From assembly GCF_000296695.1 (NCBI RefSeq), contig NZ_BAFK01000005.1, positions 165,378-229,377 of the forward strand: a stretch of 64,000 bases of DNA. The letters run 5' to 3'. Made by a program: the position numbers and the translations under genes. Every line of letters starts with the position of its first letter. The first letter of the stretch is position 1. The stretch comes from Rheinheimera nanhaiensis E407-8. Lineage in GTDB: Bacteria; Pseudomonadota; Gammaproteobacteria; Enterobacterales; Alteromonadaceae. The notes under the pieces were generated by a model, which saw only the letters and a program-made list of their open reading frames with translations, did no database searches and was not told where the DNA came from. Shown here piece by piece: positions 1 through 8,059 of this stretch.

Positions 1-1
1 T

Positions 2-436
2 GACTTCAAAGGTAGTGGTAGTAGCGCAAATAACCTGCATGGTGGTTGCTATATCAATTTACAGGCAGGAGTTAAGTTATTAAATTATCAGAATGAACTT
101 GAGGTCGATAAACGTATGGCCGCATTTTATTCAAGCGCTCAGTTCGCTTTTGAATTTCCAATTACAGAGTCAACTGAAATTAAGAAGGCAGGAAGGCTTG
201 TAGGAACTTTAGGATTATCTGGGTATTATGCTAATACAGCGAAAGCCAGCTCACTGTTTCCTGAACTTGTTGAAAACGAAGACAAGCTGGATAAAGCATA
301 CGCATCCTTCGATGCGGGTTTTAATTTAGTCATAGATGAACAATTTTCAATTACTGCTAAATTTTCCCACCCATTAAACAACAAAGAGCTTTTGGACTCT
401 GTGACGTCAGTTTCATTTACATGGGCGCCGAAATAA
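2..436 (+). CDS. C-terminal part of an unrecognised, probably beta-rich protein
   Basis: The reading frame is open from the first complete codon of the window to the TAA at 434, so the gene begins upstream of the window. An internal Met lies at 116, but there is no reason to start there because the frame continues in coding-like sequence before it. The visible 144 residues alternate polar and hydrophobic positions, and the last strand ends in FTWAPK. This would suit the closing strands of an outer-membrane or secreted beta protein, but that is inference only. I do not recognise a family. A 9-bp stem-loop follows 24 bases after the stop. Confidence 0.6.
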   Translation, partial: DFKGSGSSANNLHGGCYINLQAGVKLLNYQNELEVDKRMAAFYSSAQFAFEFPITESTEIKKAGRLVGTLGLSGYYANTAKASSLFPELVENEDKLDKAYASFDAGFNLVIDEQFSITAKFSHPLNNKELLDSVTSVSFTWAPK

Positions 437-459
437 GGCTGAATAAATAATCCACTTGG

Positions 460-487
460 TTAGGCTGTTCTGATCAATACAGCCTAA
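460..487. terminator. 9-bp stem-loop between convergent genes
   Basis: Perfect inverted repeat, arms TTAGGCTGT (460-468) and ACAGCCTAA (479-487), with a 10-base loop. It sits between the stop of the plus-strand gene at 436 and the end of the minus-strand cassette at 560, where a bidirectional terminator is expected. There is no clear T-run on either side, so the terminator call is weak. Confidence 0.3.
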
Positions 488-559
488 GCAACACCAGTAG
501 TAGCTCCAGCCAATCTTGGCCAGCCGCTGCCGGTTATAAGCCGCCGCAATGTCACTTGA

Positions 560-790
560 CTACTCTGGGGTGTTTCGCTTATGTGCTTTATCAATAGCAA
601 TATCTTCAGCAATCGTTTTTTCCGGCATAACATCCGCCCAACTGCGCGGGCCGGCAATTAAGCCACTGCCAACATCGGCCAGCTCTTCTGGGATTTCGGT
701 GGTAAATAATTCATCAGACCATTTTTGCGCCCTGGCCAACAGCCAGGCTTCAAACTCTGGTGTACCGGGTTCTGGTTTGTGCTCAGTCAT
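560..790 (-). CDS. Small soluble protein B2, second copy, last gene of toxin/immunity-like cassette
   Basis: A 76-residue acidic protein with no membrane segment. It is a clear paralogue of the 79-residue protein encoded at 1362-1601: both begin MTE-(H/S)-(K/R)-PEPGTPEFE and share WLL-RA-K, EIPE-LA-V-SG and the tail MPEKTIAEDIAIDKAHKR. Its ATG overlaps the preceding stop codon by one base (TAATG), so translation is probably coupled to the membrane protein upstream. I do not recognise the family. Position at the end of a duplicated pair suggests that it works with the membrane partner, perhaps as a second immunity component; that is inference. Confidence 0.75.
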   Translation of the reverse strand: MTEHKPEPGTPEFEAWLLARAQKWSDELFTTEIPEELADVGSGLIAGPRSWADVMPEKTIAEDIAIDKAHKRNTPE

Positions 791-1362
791 TACTGATAAC
801 GCTGTTTATATTGTGCAATTAATAACTCAATTTTCGCTATCACTTCATCATTGGAAGGTTTTGCCCCGGCTGCTTGCTGCTCGTCAAACCAATCCAGTAG
901 ATCTCCCCTGACTAAATAAGATAACGGGTGGCAGTACTCTTCATTTGATACCCATACGTCATTCGCATGTAAAGCTGCTCCTGTTAACTCTGCGCAATAA
1001 CTAAAGCCATGCTGCTGCAAATAGCCGGGCAGAACAAAGCCAAATGCTACTCGTGCAAGCAAGGCTAAACCAAGCAACCACAGTGATAACTTTACGCCGA
1101 ACTTGAAATGCTTCTCTTGTAGGGTTGAAAAATGCCGTGCTAACAAAGCATAAGTAATCATTAAAAATATTGGTAACGCGAAAAGTCCCGGCAAACCATA
1201 CATTGAGATCCGAAAGTAAAACTGGCGCTGTTCGATATACATAATTTGCTCTATGGAGTCGAAAGCCATCCAGCAGTAACCTGCAGTCATAGCCAACATC
1301 ACGAAAGACAAAAATACTGCCAGGCCTTTTTTACGCTCAAAATCCTCAGTCTGCTGCGGCAC
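790..1362 (-). CDS. Three-helix membrane protein A2, second copy, candidate immunity protein
   Basis: 190 residues with hydrophobic segments at about 13-34, 50-74 and 91-114, then a soluble C-terminal domain of about 75 residues. It is a paralogue of the protein at 1601-2173: the N-terminus (MPQQ-DFERKKGLAV) and the C-terminus (WFDEQQAAGAKPS through KQRYQ) are nearly identical, while the middle has diverged. A conserved Cys pair lies in the soluble part (S-Y-C and E-Y-C-H). The start is GTG, overlapping the previous stop as TAGTG. Diverged tandem copies of a small membrane protein downstream of a membrane-active effector fit immunity genes. The family is not recognised. Confidence 0.75.
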   Translation of the reverse strand: MPQQTEDFERKKGLAVFLSFVMLAMTAGYCWMAFDSIEQIMYIEQRQFYFRISMYGLPGLFALPIFLMITYALLARHFSTLQEKHFKFGVKLSLWLLGLALLARVAFGFVLPGYLQQHGFSYCAELTGAALHANDVWVSNEEYCHPLSYLVRGDLLDWFDEQQAAGAKPSNDEVIAKIELLIAQYKQRYQ

Positions 1363-1601
1363 TACTTCACTACTTTAAGGTGTTTTCGCTTATGCGCCTT
1401 ATCAATAGCAATATCTTCAGCGATGGTTTTTTCCGGCATGATGTCTTTCCAACTGCCCGGGCCAGCCATTATGCCACTATCAACGTGCGCTAAATCTTCC
1501 GGTATTTCGACAGTAAAAATTCTGTCAGCTCGCTTTTTGGCCCTGTCTAACAACCATTGTTCAAATTCCGGCGTGCCGGGTTCTGGTCTGCTCTCCGTCA
1601 T
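1362..1601 (-). CDS. Small soluble protein B1, first copy in toxin/immunity-like cassette
   Basis: A 79-residue charged protein, paralogue of the one at 560-790. Its ATG overlaps the stop of the upstream membrane protein by one base (TAATG), and its own TAG overlaps the GTG of the next membrane protein. The alternation membrane-small-membrane-small shows that the pair was duplicated as a unit. Function unknown. The strict pairing suggests a stable partnership with the membrane protein, such as a complex or chaperone. Confidence 0.75.
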   Translation of the reverse strand: MTESRPEPGTPEFEQWLLDRAKKRADRIFTVEIPEDLAHVDSGIMAGPGSWKDIMPEKTIAEDIAIDKAHKRKHLKVVK

Positions 1602-2173
1602 TACTGATACCGCTGTTTATGCTCTGCAATAAATAATTCAATCTGCGCGGCTACTTCATCGGTAGAAGGTTTGGCTCCAGCAGCTTGCTGTTCATCAAAC
1701 CACTCCAGCACTTCAACGTTAACTAAATAGGATAATTCATGGCAGTATTGCGGCTGACGCACCCACACCTGCGAAGCAAAAGGCGATGGATTCTCAAGCT
1801 TGCTGCATTGGGTAAAACCATTCGCAGCGACATAATTGGGTAACCAAAAACCCAACACGATGCGAATCATAAAAGCCAAGGCCAGCAATACCAGCGACAC
1901 CCTCACCCACAATGCAAAATGCTGCGCTGGCAAGTTGCCGAAATGCCGCCGCAGCATAATGTAGATTGACATCAATAAAATGGGCGTGGCAATTAACCCC
2001 GGGATAACCATCATGGAGACTCTTAAGTAAAACGCTTGCTTATCTAAATTGACAAGTTGTTGTAAAAACTCAGTAGCAAAAAAGACGTAGCCTGCTGTCA
2101 TCGCCAGCATCACAAATGACAATAATACTGCAAGCCCTTTTTTACGTTCAAAGTCTGCGCTCTGCTGTGGCAT
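1601..2173 (-). CDS. Three-helix membrane protein A1, first copy, candidate immunity protein
   Basis: 190 residues when started at the ATG at 2173. I prefer that start to an upstream one because it gives the same N-terminus (MPQQ) and length as the paralogue at 790-1362, and because it overlaps the stop of the preceding gene by one base, as every junction in this cassette does. There are three hydrophobic segments at about 13-34, 50-74 and 92-113, then a soluble domain with Cys residues in T-Q-C-S and Q-Y-C-H. It lies directly after the candidate effector gene, the usual place of an immunity gene. The effector/immunity reading is inference. Confidence 0.75.
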   Translation of the reverse strand: MPQQSADFERKKGLAVLLSFVMLAMTAGYVFFATEFLQQLVNLDKQAFYLRVSMMVIPGLIATPILLMSIYIMLRRHFGNLPAQHFALWVRVSLVLLALAFMIRIVLGFWLPNYVAANGFTQCSKLENPSPFASQVWVRQPQYCHELSYLVNVEVLEWFDEQQAAGAKPSTDEVAAQIELFIAEHKQRYQ

Positions 2174-3114
2174 TACTGTAGACTCCATTTCGGAACAGCA
2201 AATAACTCATGTAAAAATGTTAATGTATCTTCGTTCCATTGAGTTTTCAGCCTTTTTGACTTCATTTCCGCTCTCATAATGTCACTTTCAATTTGATTCT
2301 GAGCATCTGATAGCATCTGTGAAATATGACGCCCAAGTTGTACATGCTCATCAATTAGCAAAAACAGAGTTGTTGCGAGTGCGCCAACGGCCAATACGAT
2401 TAAAAGTGGTCCAACAATTAAAGTTGCGGAGCCGCCCGCAATTATGGACAAAAAACCCAGAGCAATCGCCGAGGCTGCCCCGGCATAAATAACATCTGCC
2501 GCTACACCGCCGACGAAGTCGTGCCAGGTTTTCTGATCATTCAGCAGCTGGTCAACCGCATGAAAGCCAACCGATAACACTAATGACAACACAAAACCGC
2601 CTTTAATCGCCTTCGCAGCATCCATTTTACCAATCCCCATAGACACCACTTTAGGATGGCTTGCCAAATAGCGGGTACCAGTTAGATGCTGTCTCAGTGC
2701 TGGATAGCCTTTAATAATTACATAAGTGCGGCCATGGTAAGTTTTAATCTGGTATTTCGTTAGTAAATTGCCGCTTTTACTTAAATCTTTCGCCAACACG
2801 GCCAGTGCAGCAGCATCTGCAGTTACCGGAATTGCGGACATGAACATTTTAACCCGCTCATTATACCGCTCCCATAACTGCCCTAGCGCTGGGTTTTGAA
2901 GCGCTAGTTGCTTCATCCAGGCATTTATTTCAGCCTGTTGCATACCTTGCTGGCGTTTAATATTTACCGCCAGCTCAAAAAATTCGGTTTCATTCATCAC
3001 AAACAGTGTGTGTGAATTGGCTGCCAATGCCTTGGCTAAGGCTTCTTTTTGCTGGTTTTGCTGCGCTTGCATGCGAATTTGGTTTGTGCGCTGAATATCG
3101 TGAAGGGTTTTCAT
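2173..3114 (-). CDS. Candidate membrane-inserting (pore-forming) effector-like protein
   Basis: 313 residues. The N-terminal 110 or so are helical, Gln-rich and soluble, with no signal peptide. Then comes a compact basic/aromatic stretch (KYQIKTYHGRTYV at about 119-131, followed by TGTRYLA). Residues about 169-255 are two long Gly/Ala/Val-rich hydrophobic hairpins separated by a short charged loop (LNDQKTWHD). The C-terminus is charged and amphipathic. This layout resembles membrane-active bacteriocins or type VI-type effectors, which also lack signal peptides. I cannot name the family, and no secretion genes are visible here. It is the first gene of a five-gene run in which all stop/start junctions overlap by one base. 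Confidence 0.6.
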   Translation of the reverse strand: MKTLHDIQRTNQIRMQAQQNQQKEALAKALAANSHTLFVMNETEFFELAVNIKRQQGMQQAEINAWMKQLALQNPALGQLWERYNERVKMFMSAIPVTADAAALAVLAKDLSKSGNLLTKYQIKTYHGRTYVIIKGYPALRQHLTGTRYLASHPKVVSMGIGKMDAAKAIKGGFVLSLVLSVGFHAVDQLLNDQKTWHDFVGGVAADVIYAGAASAIALGFLSIIAGGSATLIVGPLLIVLAVGALATTLFLLIDEHVQLGRHISQMLSDAQNQIESDIMRAEMKSKRLKTQWNEDTLTFLHELFAVPKWSLQ

Positions 3115-3254
3115 AGGGCTGCCTCATCCGTGAAAAGCAGAAAGATAACATAATTTACATTTTCAAAACAATTAAGCACTGCGACTGTGAAGCTTTTAAA
3201 TAAAGACTAACAGCGGTAGTATCAGAAAGCTTTCGCATGGTTATGGCTAAGTAA

Positions 3255-3368
3255 ATGACTGATAAAAAGCAAGAAACCGAAAACTGGCTTAGCAGTAAAG
3301 AAGCGAAAAAGGTGTTGAAGGTATCACTGAATTTCTGTTACATCTTGCGGTGCAATTATAGCTTTTAA
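3255..3368 (+). pseudogene. Truncated fragment of a small helix-turn-helix protein
   Basis: An ATG frame of 37 codons, too short for ordinary ORF listings. It begins MTDKKQETENWLSSKEAKKV and continues LKVS, which resembles the first half of small MerR/excisionase-type DNA-binding proteins (a start such as LSSKEAAK-LKVS is typical). The similarity stops after about residue 25, and the frame runs into the 3' end of the opposite-strand helicase gene. It may mark the edge of a module that was swapped in here. Confidence 0.35.
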
Positions 3369-6215
3369 CCTTGCAAAGGTGCGCATAGTGTCATTGGCTG
3401 CTAAGTCGCCATAATCCGGGTTATTTGCTTTAAGCAGGTAAACACCATGCCCCTGCTTTTTCACTACCCTTAGCAAGTATTCAGCATCTCCGACATCGTC
3501 CAGGCGCTCAATGGCCATAACATTATTCGAGATTGAACCTGCATTTACAGGTGTAACCCACTCCAGTAACAACAAATCACCATCTGCTATAGGCTGCTTT
3601 CCACCGTTCATGGAGTTACCTTTTGCTGGCGCAATAAAATGTTGTATGGGGTTTAAATGGCCATAATGCTCTGGCAGTTTCAGCATTTTTACATCATCCG
3701 GCATACCCCTACCGAAATGACCACAGGCAATTTTAAGCGCTGGATAAAACGGCAAAACATTGGTCACGTTCTGTTGTTGACGATCCAATTCGCTCGAGAC
3801 TTCCGCAGGAGCTGGCGTGCGCAAGGTATATTGCAGCAAGCGCAAATCAATTAGCTCATGGCTTAACTCTGTCAGTAAGGCAACATCATCTGGATTAACT
3901 TTAAAGTTGGCACTAAACCGCTCTTCGCTCAGCACAAACCAGGCTTTTGCCGCATGCTTATCTTGTTTGGCGTAAAAATGTATCGGGTTTTTACACCAAT
4001 ATTGATGCCATTTTACGCTAGCTTCCTTTTGGTGTTGCAGCTCCGCTGGTACGTCTTTTTCAACCAGATCTGGCCTGCGCTGGATAATTTGCCAACTCAG
4101 TGCTGACAACTCTTCAGTATTAACCGCAGCATTAAAACCATCTAACTGCAGAAAAGCTCGCAGCAAAACCATTTTGAAACACTTAGCCATAGCCGTAGTT
4201 TCAATGCCGTCGAGCAACCAATCACCATAACGTTGCACTAAACCGGCCAAGTCTTGATCCTGCGTGTGCTCTGCTACCAACTGAAACCAGCTGCCATGTT
4301 GCTTACGCACTTTAAGCAGATCATATCCGGCTAAAGCAAACTCGGCAGCGGTTGGGCGGCGACCAATTTCAGCTGTCAGCTGGGCAAAATCTTCTGCTGC
4401 TGTGTTTTTAACTTTGCGTACCAGTTGCTGCCAAAACTCAACAATTTGCGGCGCAAAATTTATGTAGCAGCCCGGTGCTATTATCGGTTTCTCTGTAATG
4501 TTACGACTGATATTTTTAATGCCGCTGGTATTAAATAATGCAGCGGGTTTGTTTAAAAACGATTGATGATTACCGATAAAATCAACAACCACCAGATGAT
4601 GCTTATCCAGCCCATCTGCGCGGCGCAAGCCCCTACCTAATTGCTGCAAGAATAAGATTTTTGACTCGGTTGGTCTAAGCATTAACACCGTGTCTATTGA
4701 GGGTAAATCTGTTCCTTCATTGAATAAGTCGACAGAAAACAATACCTGAATGACTGCGTTATCCAATTGCTCAAGGGCTTCATTGCGACGCAAAGCACTC
4801 CCCTGATAAACCGCAGCCGCTTTCACCCCCTGCTGGGTAAAATAGCCTGCCATGTAATCGGCATGCTTGCGTGACACGCAAAACGCCAATGTCCGGTGTT
4901 GTTTGTGCTTATTCCAGTGTTCAAAAATATGCTTTGCCCGCTGGCGGGTGGCAAAAGCAGCATCCAGTGCTGTGGCATCAAATTTACCGCTACGCCAGGG
5001 AATTTCCTGATAATCGACAAACTGATCGTAAACACCAAAGTAATGAAACGGCACCAAAATGCCACTTTCAATACCATGCACCAGGTTACGCTCGAACACT
5101 AAGTTGTTATCACACAACGCCAGAATATCCGCCTGATCACTGCGCTCAGGGGTCGCGGTTAAGCCCAGTAAAAAGTTCGGTTTAAAGTGGTTTAACACCT
5201 GATGATAGCTGGGGCTGCCAGCATGATGAAATTCATCAATTACTATGTAATCAAAGTGATCTGTAGCGAATAACTGTAAATGCTCTTTTTTACTTAATGT
5301 TTGAATGGATGCAAAAACCATGTCTGCAGTTGCAGCTTTTTCGCCACTGAAATATAAACCGCTGCTCTTTAACGGGTTTAAGCGGGCAAAACTTTGCTGT
5401 GCCTGCAGCAGAATTTCCTCGCGGTGTGCAACAAAAAGTATTTTCTGTGCGTTAATTTGTCTTGCGTCGAAAGCCGCCAGCCAGGTTTTACCCATGCCGG
5501 TAGCCAATACAACTAATCCACGTTTATAACCTTGCTGACGACTAAGTTGTAGCGCTGCCAAGGCATCCTGTTGGGCCGGGTTAGGTGTGATGACGGCCTC
5601 TTGTTCAAGCTCTGCGCCAACCAACTGCAAACGTTGCTGTCGATTTTGCTGATAGCGCTTAAGATAGTCGGCCAGAACCTGCTCGGTCAGTGGGACGCTC
5701 TGTTTATGAGTAAAAATACTGACAAACTGGCGGCGAATATCAGTGAACTGACAATTAGCCTCGGCAGCGACAAAATCATGCCGCAAGGTCCATTCATGCG
5801 AAGTTAACAGGGCGGTGCGGCTGATGTTATTTGAACCGACATAAGCGCAACCTTGCTCTGTTGTCCCGTTTTGACATTTGACAAAAATATAAGCCTTCAT
5901 ATGAAAGGCAGTGTTGGCACCACAGCAAAACAACCTGATGGCTGCGCCGCGCTCTGAGAGTAATAACAGTTGGCGTAACGCTTCCGGCGCGGTAATTTGC
6001 AAATAATCCGACGTCAGAATTTTGATGCTGGCACCGGCTGCAAGCGCATCTGTAAGTGCCGGTAACAATAAATGTATGCCTGAGGTTTGAATAAAAGACA
6101 CGCTTATTTCAATCTCAGAAGCATGATTAATGGCATAGATTAACTTTGGCAGCAAAGGATCAACCGCACCGCCAGTGGTGAGAATATTCCCCTGATACAA
6201 GGTTGTTGCCGTCAA
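3324..6215 (-). CDS. PLD-domain / SF2 helicase / S24-like fusion protein
   Basis: 963 residues. The N-terminal 170 form a phospholipase-D-like domain with one HxK motif (FHMKAYIF near 105) and GSNN near 130; the Asp expected after HxK is Val. Next is a superfamily 2 helicase core with Walker A ATGMGKT near 237-243, box DEFHH near 326, GLTATPERSD, and motif VI QQLGRGLRR. A long middle region follows. The last 100 residues resemble an S24/LexA-type fold: KGNSM (Ser868) then PIADGDLLLL. By hand alignment with LexA the catalytic Lys position falls on Arg916, so self-cleavage is uncertain. PLD-helicase proteins occur in defence islands. The start overlaps the stop of the upstream methyltransferase gene (ATGA). 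Confidence 0.85.
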   Translation of the reverse strand: MTATTLYQGNILTTGGAVDPLLPKLIYAINHASEIEISVSFIQTSGIHLLLPALTDALAAGASIKILTSDYLQITAPEALRQLLLLSERGAAIRLFCCGANTAFHMKAYIFVKCQNGTTEQGCAYVGSNNISRTALLTSHEWTLRHDFVAAEANCQFTDIRRQFVSIFTHKQSVPLTEQVLADYLKRYQQNRQQRLQLVGAELEQEAVITPNPAQQDALAALQLSRQQGYKRGLVVLATGMGKTWLAAFDARQINAQKILFVAHREEILLQAQQSFARLNPLKSSGLYFSGEKAATADMVFASIQTLSKKEHLQLFATDHFDYIVIDEFHHAGSPSYHQVLNHFKPNFLLGLTATPERSDQADILALCDNNLVFERNLVHGIESGILVPFHYFGVYDQFVDYQEIPWRSGKFDATALDAAFATRQRAKHIFEHWNKHKQHRTLAFCVSRKHADYMAGYFTQQGVKAAAVYQGSALRRNEALEQLDNAVIQVLFSVDLFNEGTDLPSIDTVLMLRPTESKILFLQQLGRGLRRADGLDKHHLVVVDFIGNHQSFLNKPAALFNTSGIKNISRNITEKPIIAPGCYINFAPQIVEFWQQLVRKVKNTAAEDFAQLTAEIGRRPTAAEFALAGYDLLKVRKQHGSWFQLVAEHTQDQDLAGLVQRYGDWLLDGIETTAMAKCFKMVLLRAFLQLDGFNAAVNTEELSALSWQIIQRRPDLVEKDVPAELQHQKEASVKWHQYWCKNPIHFYAKQDKHAAKAWFVLSEERFSANFKVNPDDVALLTELSHELIDLRLLQYTLRTPAPAEVSSELDRQQQNVTNVLPFYPALKIACGHFGRGMPDDVKMLKLPEHYGHLNPIQHFIAPAKGNSMNGGKQPIADGDLLLLEWVTPVNAGSISNNVMAIERLDDVGDAEYLLRVVKKQGHGVYLLKANNPDYGDLAANDTMRTFARLKAIIAPQDVTEIQ

Positions 6216-6796
6216 ACCCGTGCCTCCAGTAACGCATTAAGCCATTGCTCTTGTTTGCGGCCCGGCCTGGCATCAGCTGTGACCCAGTACTCTGCTATTT
6301 TTAGACGGGTATCTGATAAAACAACACCTAAGCGGTCAGCCGTCATTTGGGTAAAACAGCGGCCATCACGCTGCACTTCACCTGAACCTAACTTAAAAGA
6401 GCAATAAAGAACACCACGCGACTTTAGTAGTGAACCAAGGTGATTAAATGTTACAGCAAGCTCAGCTTCCGCGATGTGCAACAAAGATGCACAAGCCCAG
6501 ATCCCATCGAAATGGATATCGGACTGATAAGACAGAAACGTACTAAGACGTACATCAAGCCCGGTTAACTCACGGGCTAAACGCACCATTTCCGTACTGG
6601 CATCAAATGCACAAACAGTAAAACCCTTGGCCAGAAAGAAACGGCTATCGCGTCCCGTGCCACACCCCGCATCTAAGATAACGCCATCGGGCGGCAGTTT
6701 TGGTAAAAAACGGGCATAAAGCGCTGACATGTCGACATTAGTCGTGTCTGCGGCAAATTGGCTGGCATTAAGGTTATAAAACTCGACTGACATCAT
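6212..6796 (-). CDS. Class I SAM-dependent methyltransferase
   Basis: 194 residues with the SAM-binding motif I VILDAGCGTGRDSRFF at about 38-53, an acidic residue after the second strand (AFDAS), and FDGIWACASLLHI as the motif IV region. This is the compact fold of small-molecule or protein methyltransferases; the DPPY/NPPY signature of DNA adenine or cytosine-N4 enzymes is absent. Its TGA overlaps the helicase ATG, so the two are co-translated. The substrate is unknown. Pairing with a PLD-helicase fusion suggests a joint role, perhaps in defence or nucleic-acid processing. An ATG one codon after the first is equally possible as the start. Confidence 0.85.
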   Translation of the reverse strand: MMSVEFYNLNASQFAADTTNVDMSALYARFLPKLPPDGVILDAGCGTGRDSRFFLAKGFTVCAFDASTEMVRLARELTGLDVRLSTFLSYQSDIHFDGIWACASLLHIAEAELAVTFNHLGSLLKSRGVLYCSFKLGSGEVQRDGRCFTQMTADRLGVVLSDTRLKIAEYWVTADARPGRKQEQWLNALLEARV

Positions 6797-6973
6797 TAGC
6801 GCCTTACTTAATTGGCGATTGTTGTACCAATAACCAGCAGCTGCATCAATAAAAATGTATATCTCTGCAAGTTATAAATCGGCATAGCTCCTATCCCATC
6901 TTTGATCCAGCGCACAACAGCACTATGCTTAGCCCTGTAAATTAGCACCAACTAATTAAACAAGGATAACCCA

Positions 6974-7411
6974 ATGAGCAACCTGAAAACCGTTTCTGTA
7001 ACCGCCAATATGGCCGAGGGCTTTGCCATAAATAGCGTAATTGATGGCCACACTGTGCAAATTGACCAGCCGGTGGCGGCTAAGGGCACGGGCACCGGGC
7101 CGACGCCGCTGCAAATGCTGTTACTTGCTATTGGCGGTTGCATTGGCACCATTGGCCGTATTGCAGCCTTTCAGCAAAAAATTACCCTGCGCGGTATGCA
7201 GGTAAAGGTAGAGGGCGATTACAACCCGGCCGGTTTGCTGGGCAAGCCGACTGATGACCGGGTGGGTTTTACGCAAATTCGCATTAGCGCAGTAATAGAT
7301 GCCGATTTAACCGACGAGCAAAAAGCGCAGTTTTTAGACGAGGTATGCCAGCGCTGCCCGCTGCATGACAATTTAAGCCACACCAGCGAGGTAGTGCATA
7401 GTTTGGCATAA
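6974..7411 (+). CDS. OsmC family protein (thiol-dependent peroxide reductase-like)
   Basis: 145 residues. The two redox Cys of the OsmC/Ohr superfamily are present: one in IGGCIGTIGR (about 55) and one in CQRCPLHDNL near the C-terminus, which has two Cys in a CxxC arrangement. Family members reduce organic hydroperoxides or carry related thiol chemistry in the cytoplasm. The preceding sequence aacaaggataaccc supplies a ribosome site. It is a single gene, with no partner in the same transcription unit. Confidence 0.88.
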   Translation: MSNLKTVSVTANMAEGFAINSVIDGHTVQIDQPVAAKGTGTGPTPLQMLLLAIGGCIGTIGRIAAFQQKITLRGMQVKVEGDYNPAGLLGKPTDDRVGFTQIRISAVIDADLTDEQKAQFLDEVCQRCPLHDNLSHTSEVVHSLA

Positions 7412-7435
7412 AGCTGATAGATATCAATTTGAGCA

Positions 7436-7469
7436 GCAAACTTGACAAAGTTTGCCATAACAGCACAAT
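7436..7469 (+). promoter_or_regulatory. Probable parDE promoter with overlapping palindromic operator
   Basis: A perfect inverted repeat GCAAACTT-GACA-AAGTTTGC (7436-7455) contains a consensus -35 box TTGACA (7442-7447). A weak -10 candidate CACAAT (7464-7469) follows after 16 bases, 30 bases before the antitoxin start. Placing the -35 box inside the palindrome would let the antitoxin or the toxin-antitoxin complex shut off its own promoter, as is known for ParD. Confidence 0.5.
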
Positions 7470-7499
7470 TAGCTTAATTGCAGTAACAGAGACAAGCTA

Positions 7500-7739
7500 A
7501 TGGCAACCATGAACGTATCGCTACCCGATGGCATGAAGCATTGGGTGGAGCAACAAGCACAAACTGGCCGTTACAGCAACGCCAGTGATTATGTACGTGA
7601 CCTGATACGACGCGATCAGGAGCGGACCGCCAAAGTCGCCCACCTACAACAGCTGGTTGATGAAGGCATTACTAGTGGCCGGGGGAAGCGCACTATGGCA
7701 GAACTTGAAGCCGCAGCGCTGGCCAAACTAGCGCAATAA
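7500..7739 (+). CDS. parD: ParD-type antitoxin
   Basis: 79 residues. The N-terminal ribbon-helix-helix (MNVSLPDGMKHWVEQQA, then Y-NASDYVRDLIRRDQ) is the DNA-binding part of CC2985/ParD antitoxins. The C-terminal third is charged and would wrap the toxin. The start could be the first ATG at 7500 or the second at 7509; the second gives the usual MNVSLP N-terminus. It is followed after three bases by the toxin gene, as in other parDE operons. Known role: it neutralises the ParE toxin and represses the operon. Confidence 0.9.
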   Translation: MATMNVSLPDGMKHWVEQQAQTGRYSNASDYVRDLIRRDQERTAKVAHLQQLVDEGITSGRGKRTMAELEAAALAKLAQ

Positions 7740-7742
7740 CGC

Positions 7743-8033
7743 ATGGCTTATATTCTCAGCCATAAAGCTGAAGAAGATATTATCGCTATTTTTGTTGCCG
7801 GTGCAGAGCAGTTTGGCTTGCTGCAGGCGCAGCGTTACCACCAGCAATTAACCACTACTTTTGAGTTTTTGGCTGACAACCCACTAGCTGCGCCGGTACG
7901 AGAAGAACTTACCCCTTCTGTTCGTTTACACCCTGTCGGTTCACACCTGGTTATTTACCAACTTGAAGCTGACAACAGTATTTTTATTATTCGCGTGAGG
8001 CACGCGCATGAAGATTGGTTAAACAATAGCTAG
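7743..8033 (+). CDS. parE: ParE-type toxin (RelE/ParE fold)
   Basis: 96 residues of the RelE/ParE superfamily: MAYILSHKAEEDIIAI, central Q-RYH-QL--FEFLADNP, a basic/hydrophobic core REEL-PSVRLHPVGSHLVIY, and the terminal IIRVRHAHEDW. ParE toxins poison DNA gyrase. Full length, with no frame damage visible, and directly downstream of its antitoxin, so the module is probably active. Confidence 0.9.
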   Translation: MAYILSHKAEEDIIAIFVAGAEQFGLLQAQRYHQQLTTTFEFLADNPLAAPVREELTPSVRLHPVGSHLVIYQLEADNSIFIIRVRHAHEDWLNNS

Positions 8034-8059
8034 CGGCTTAATTGCTAAAGCGCCTTCGA

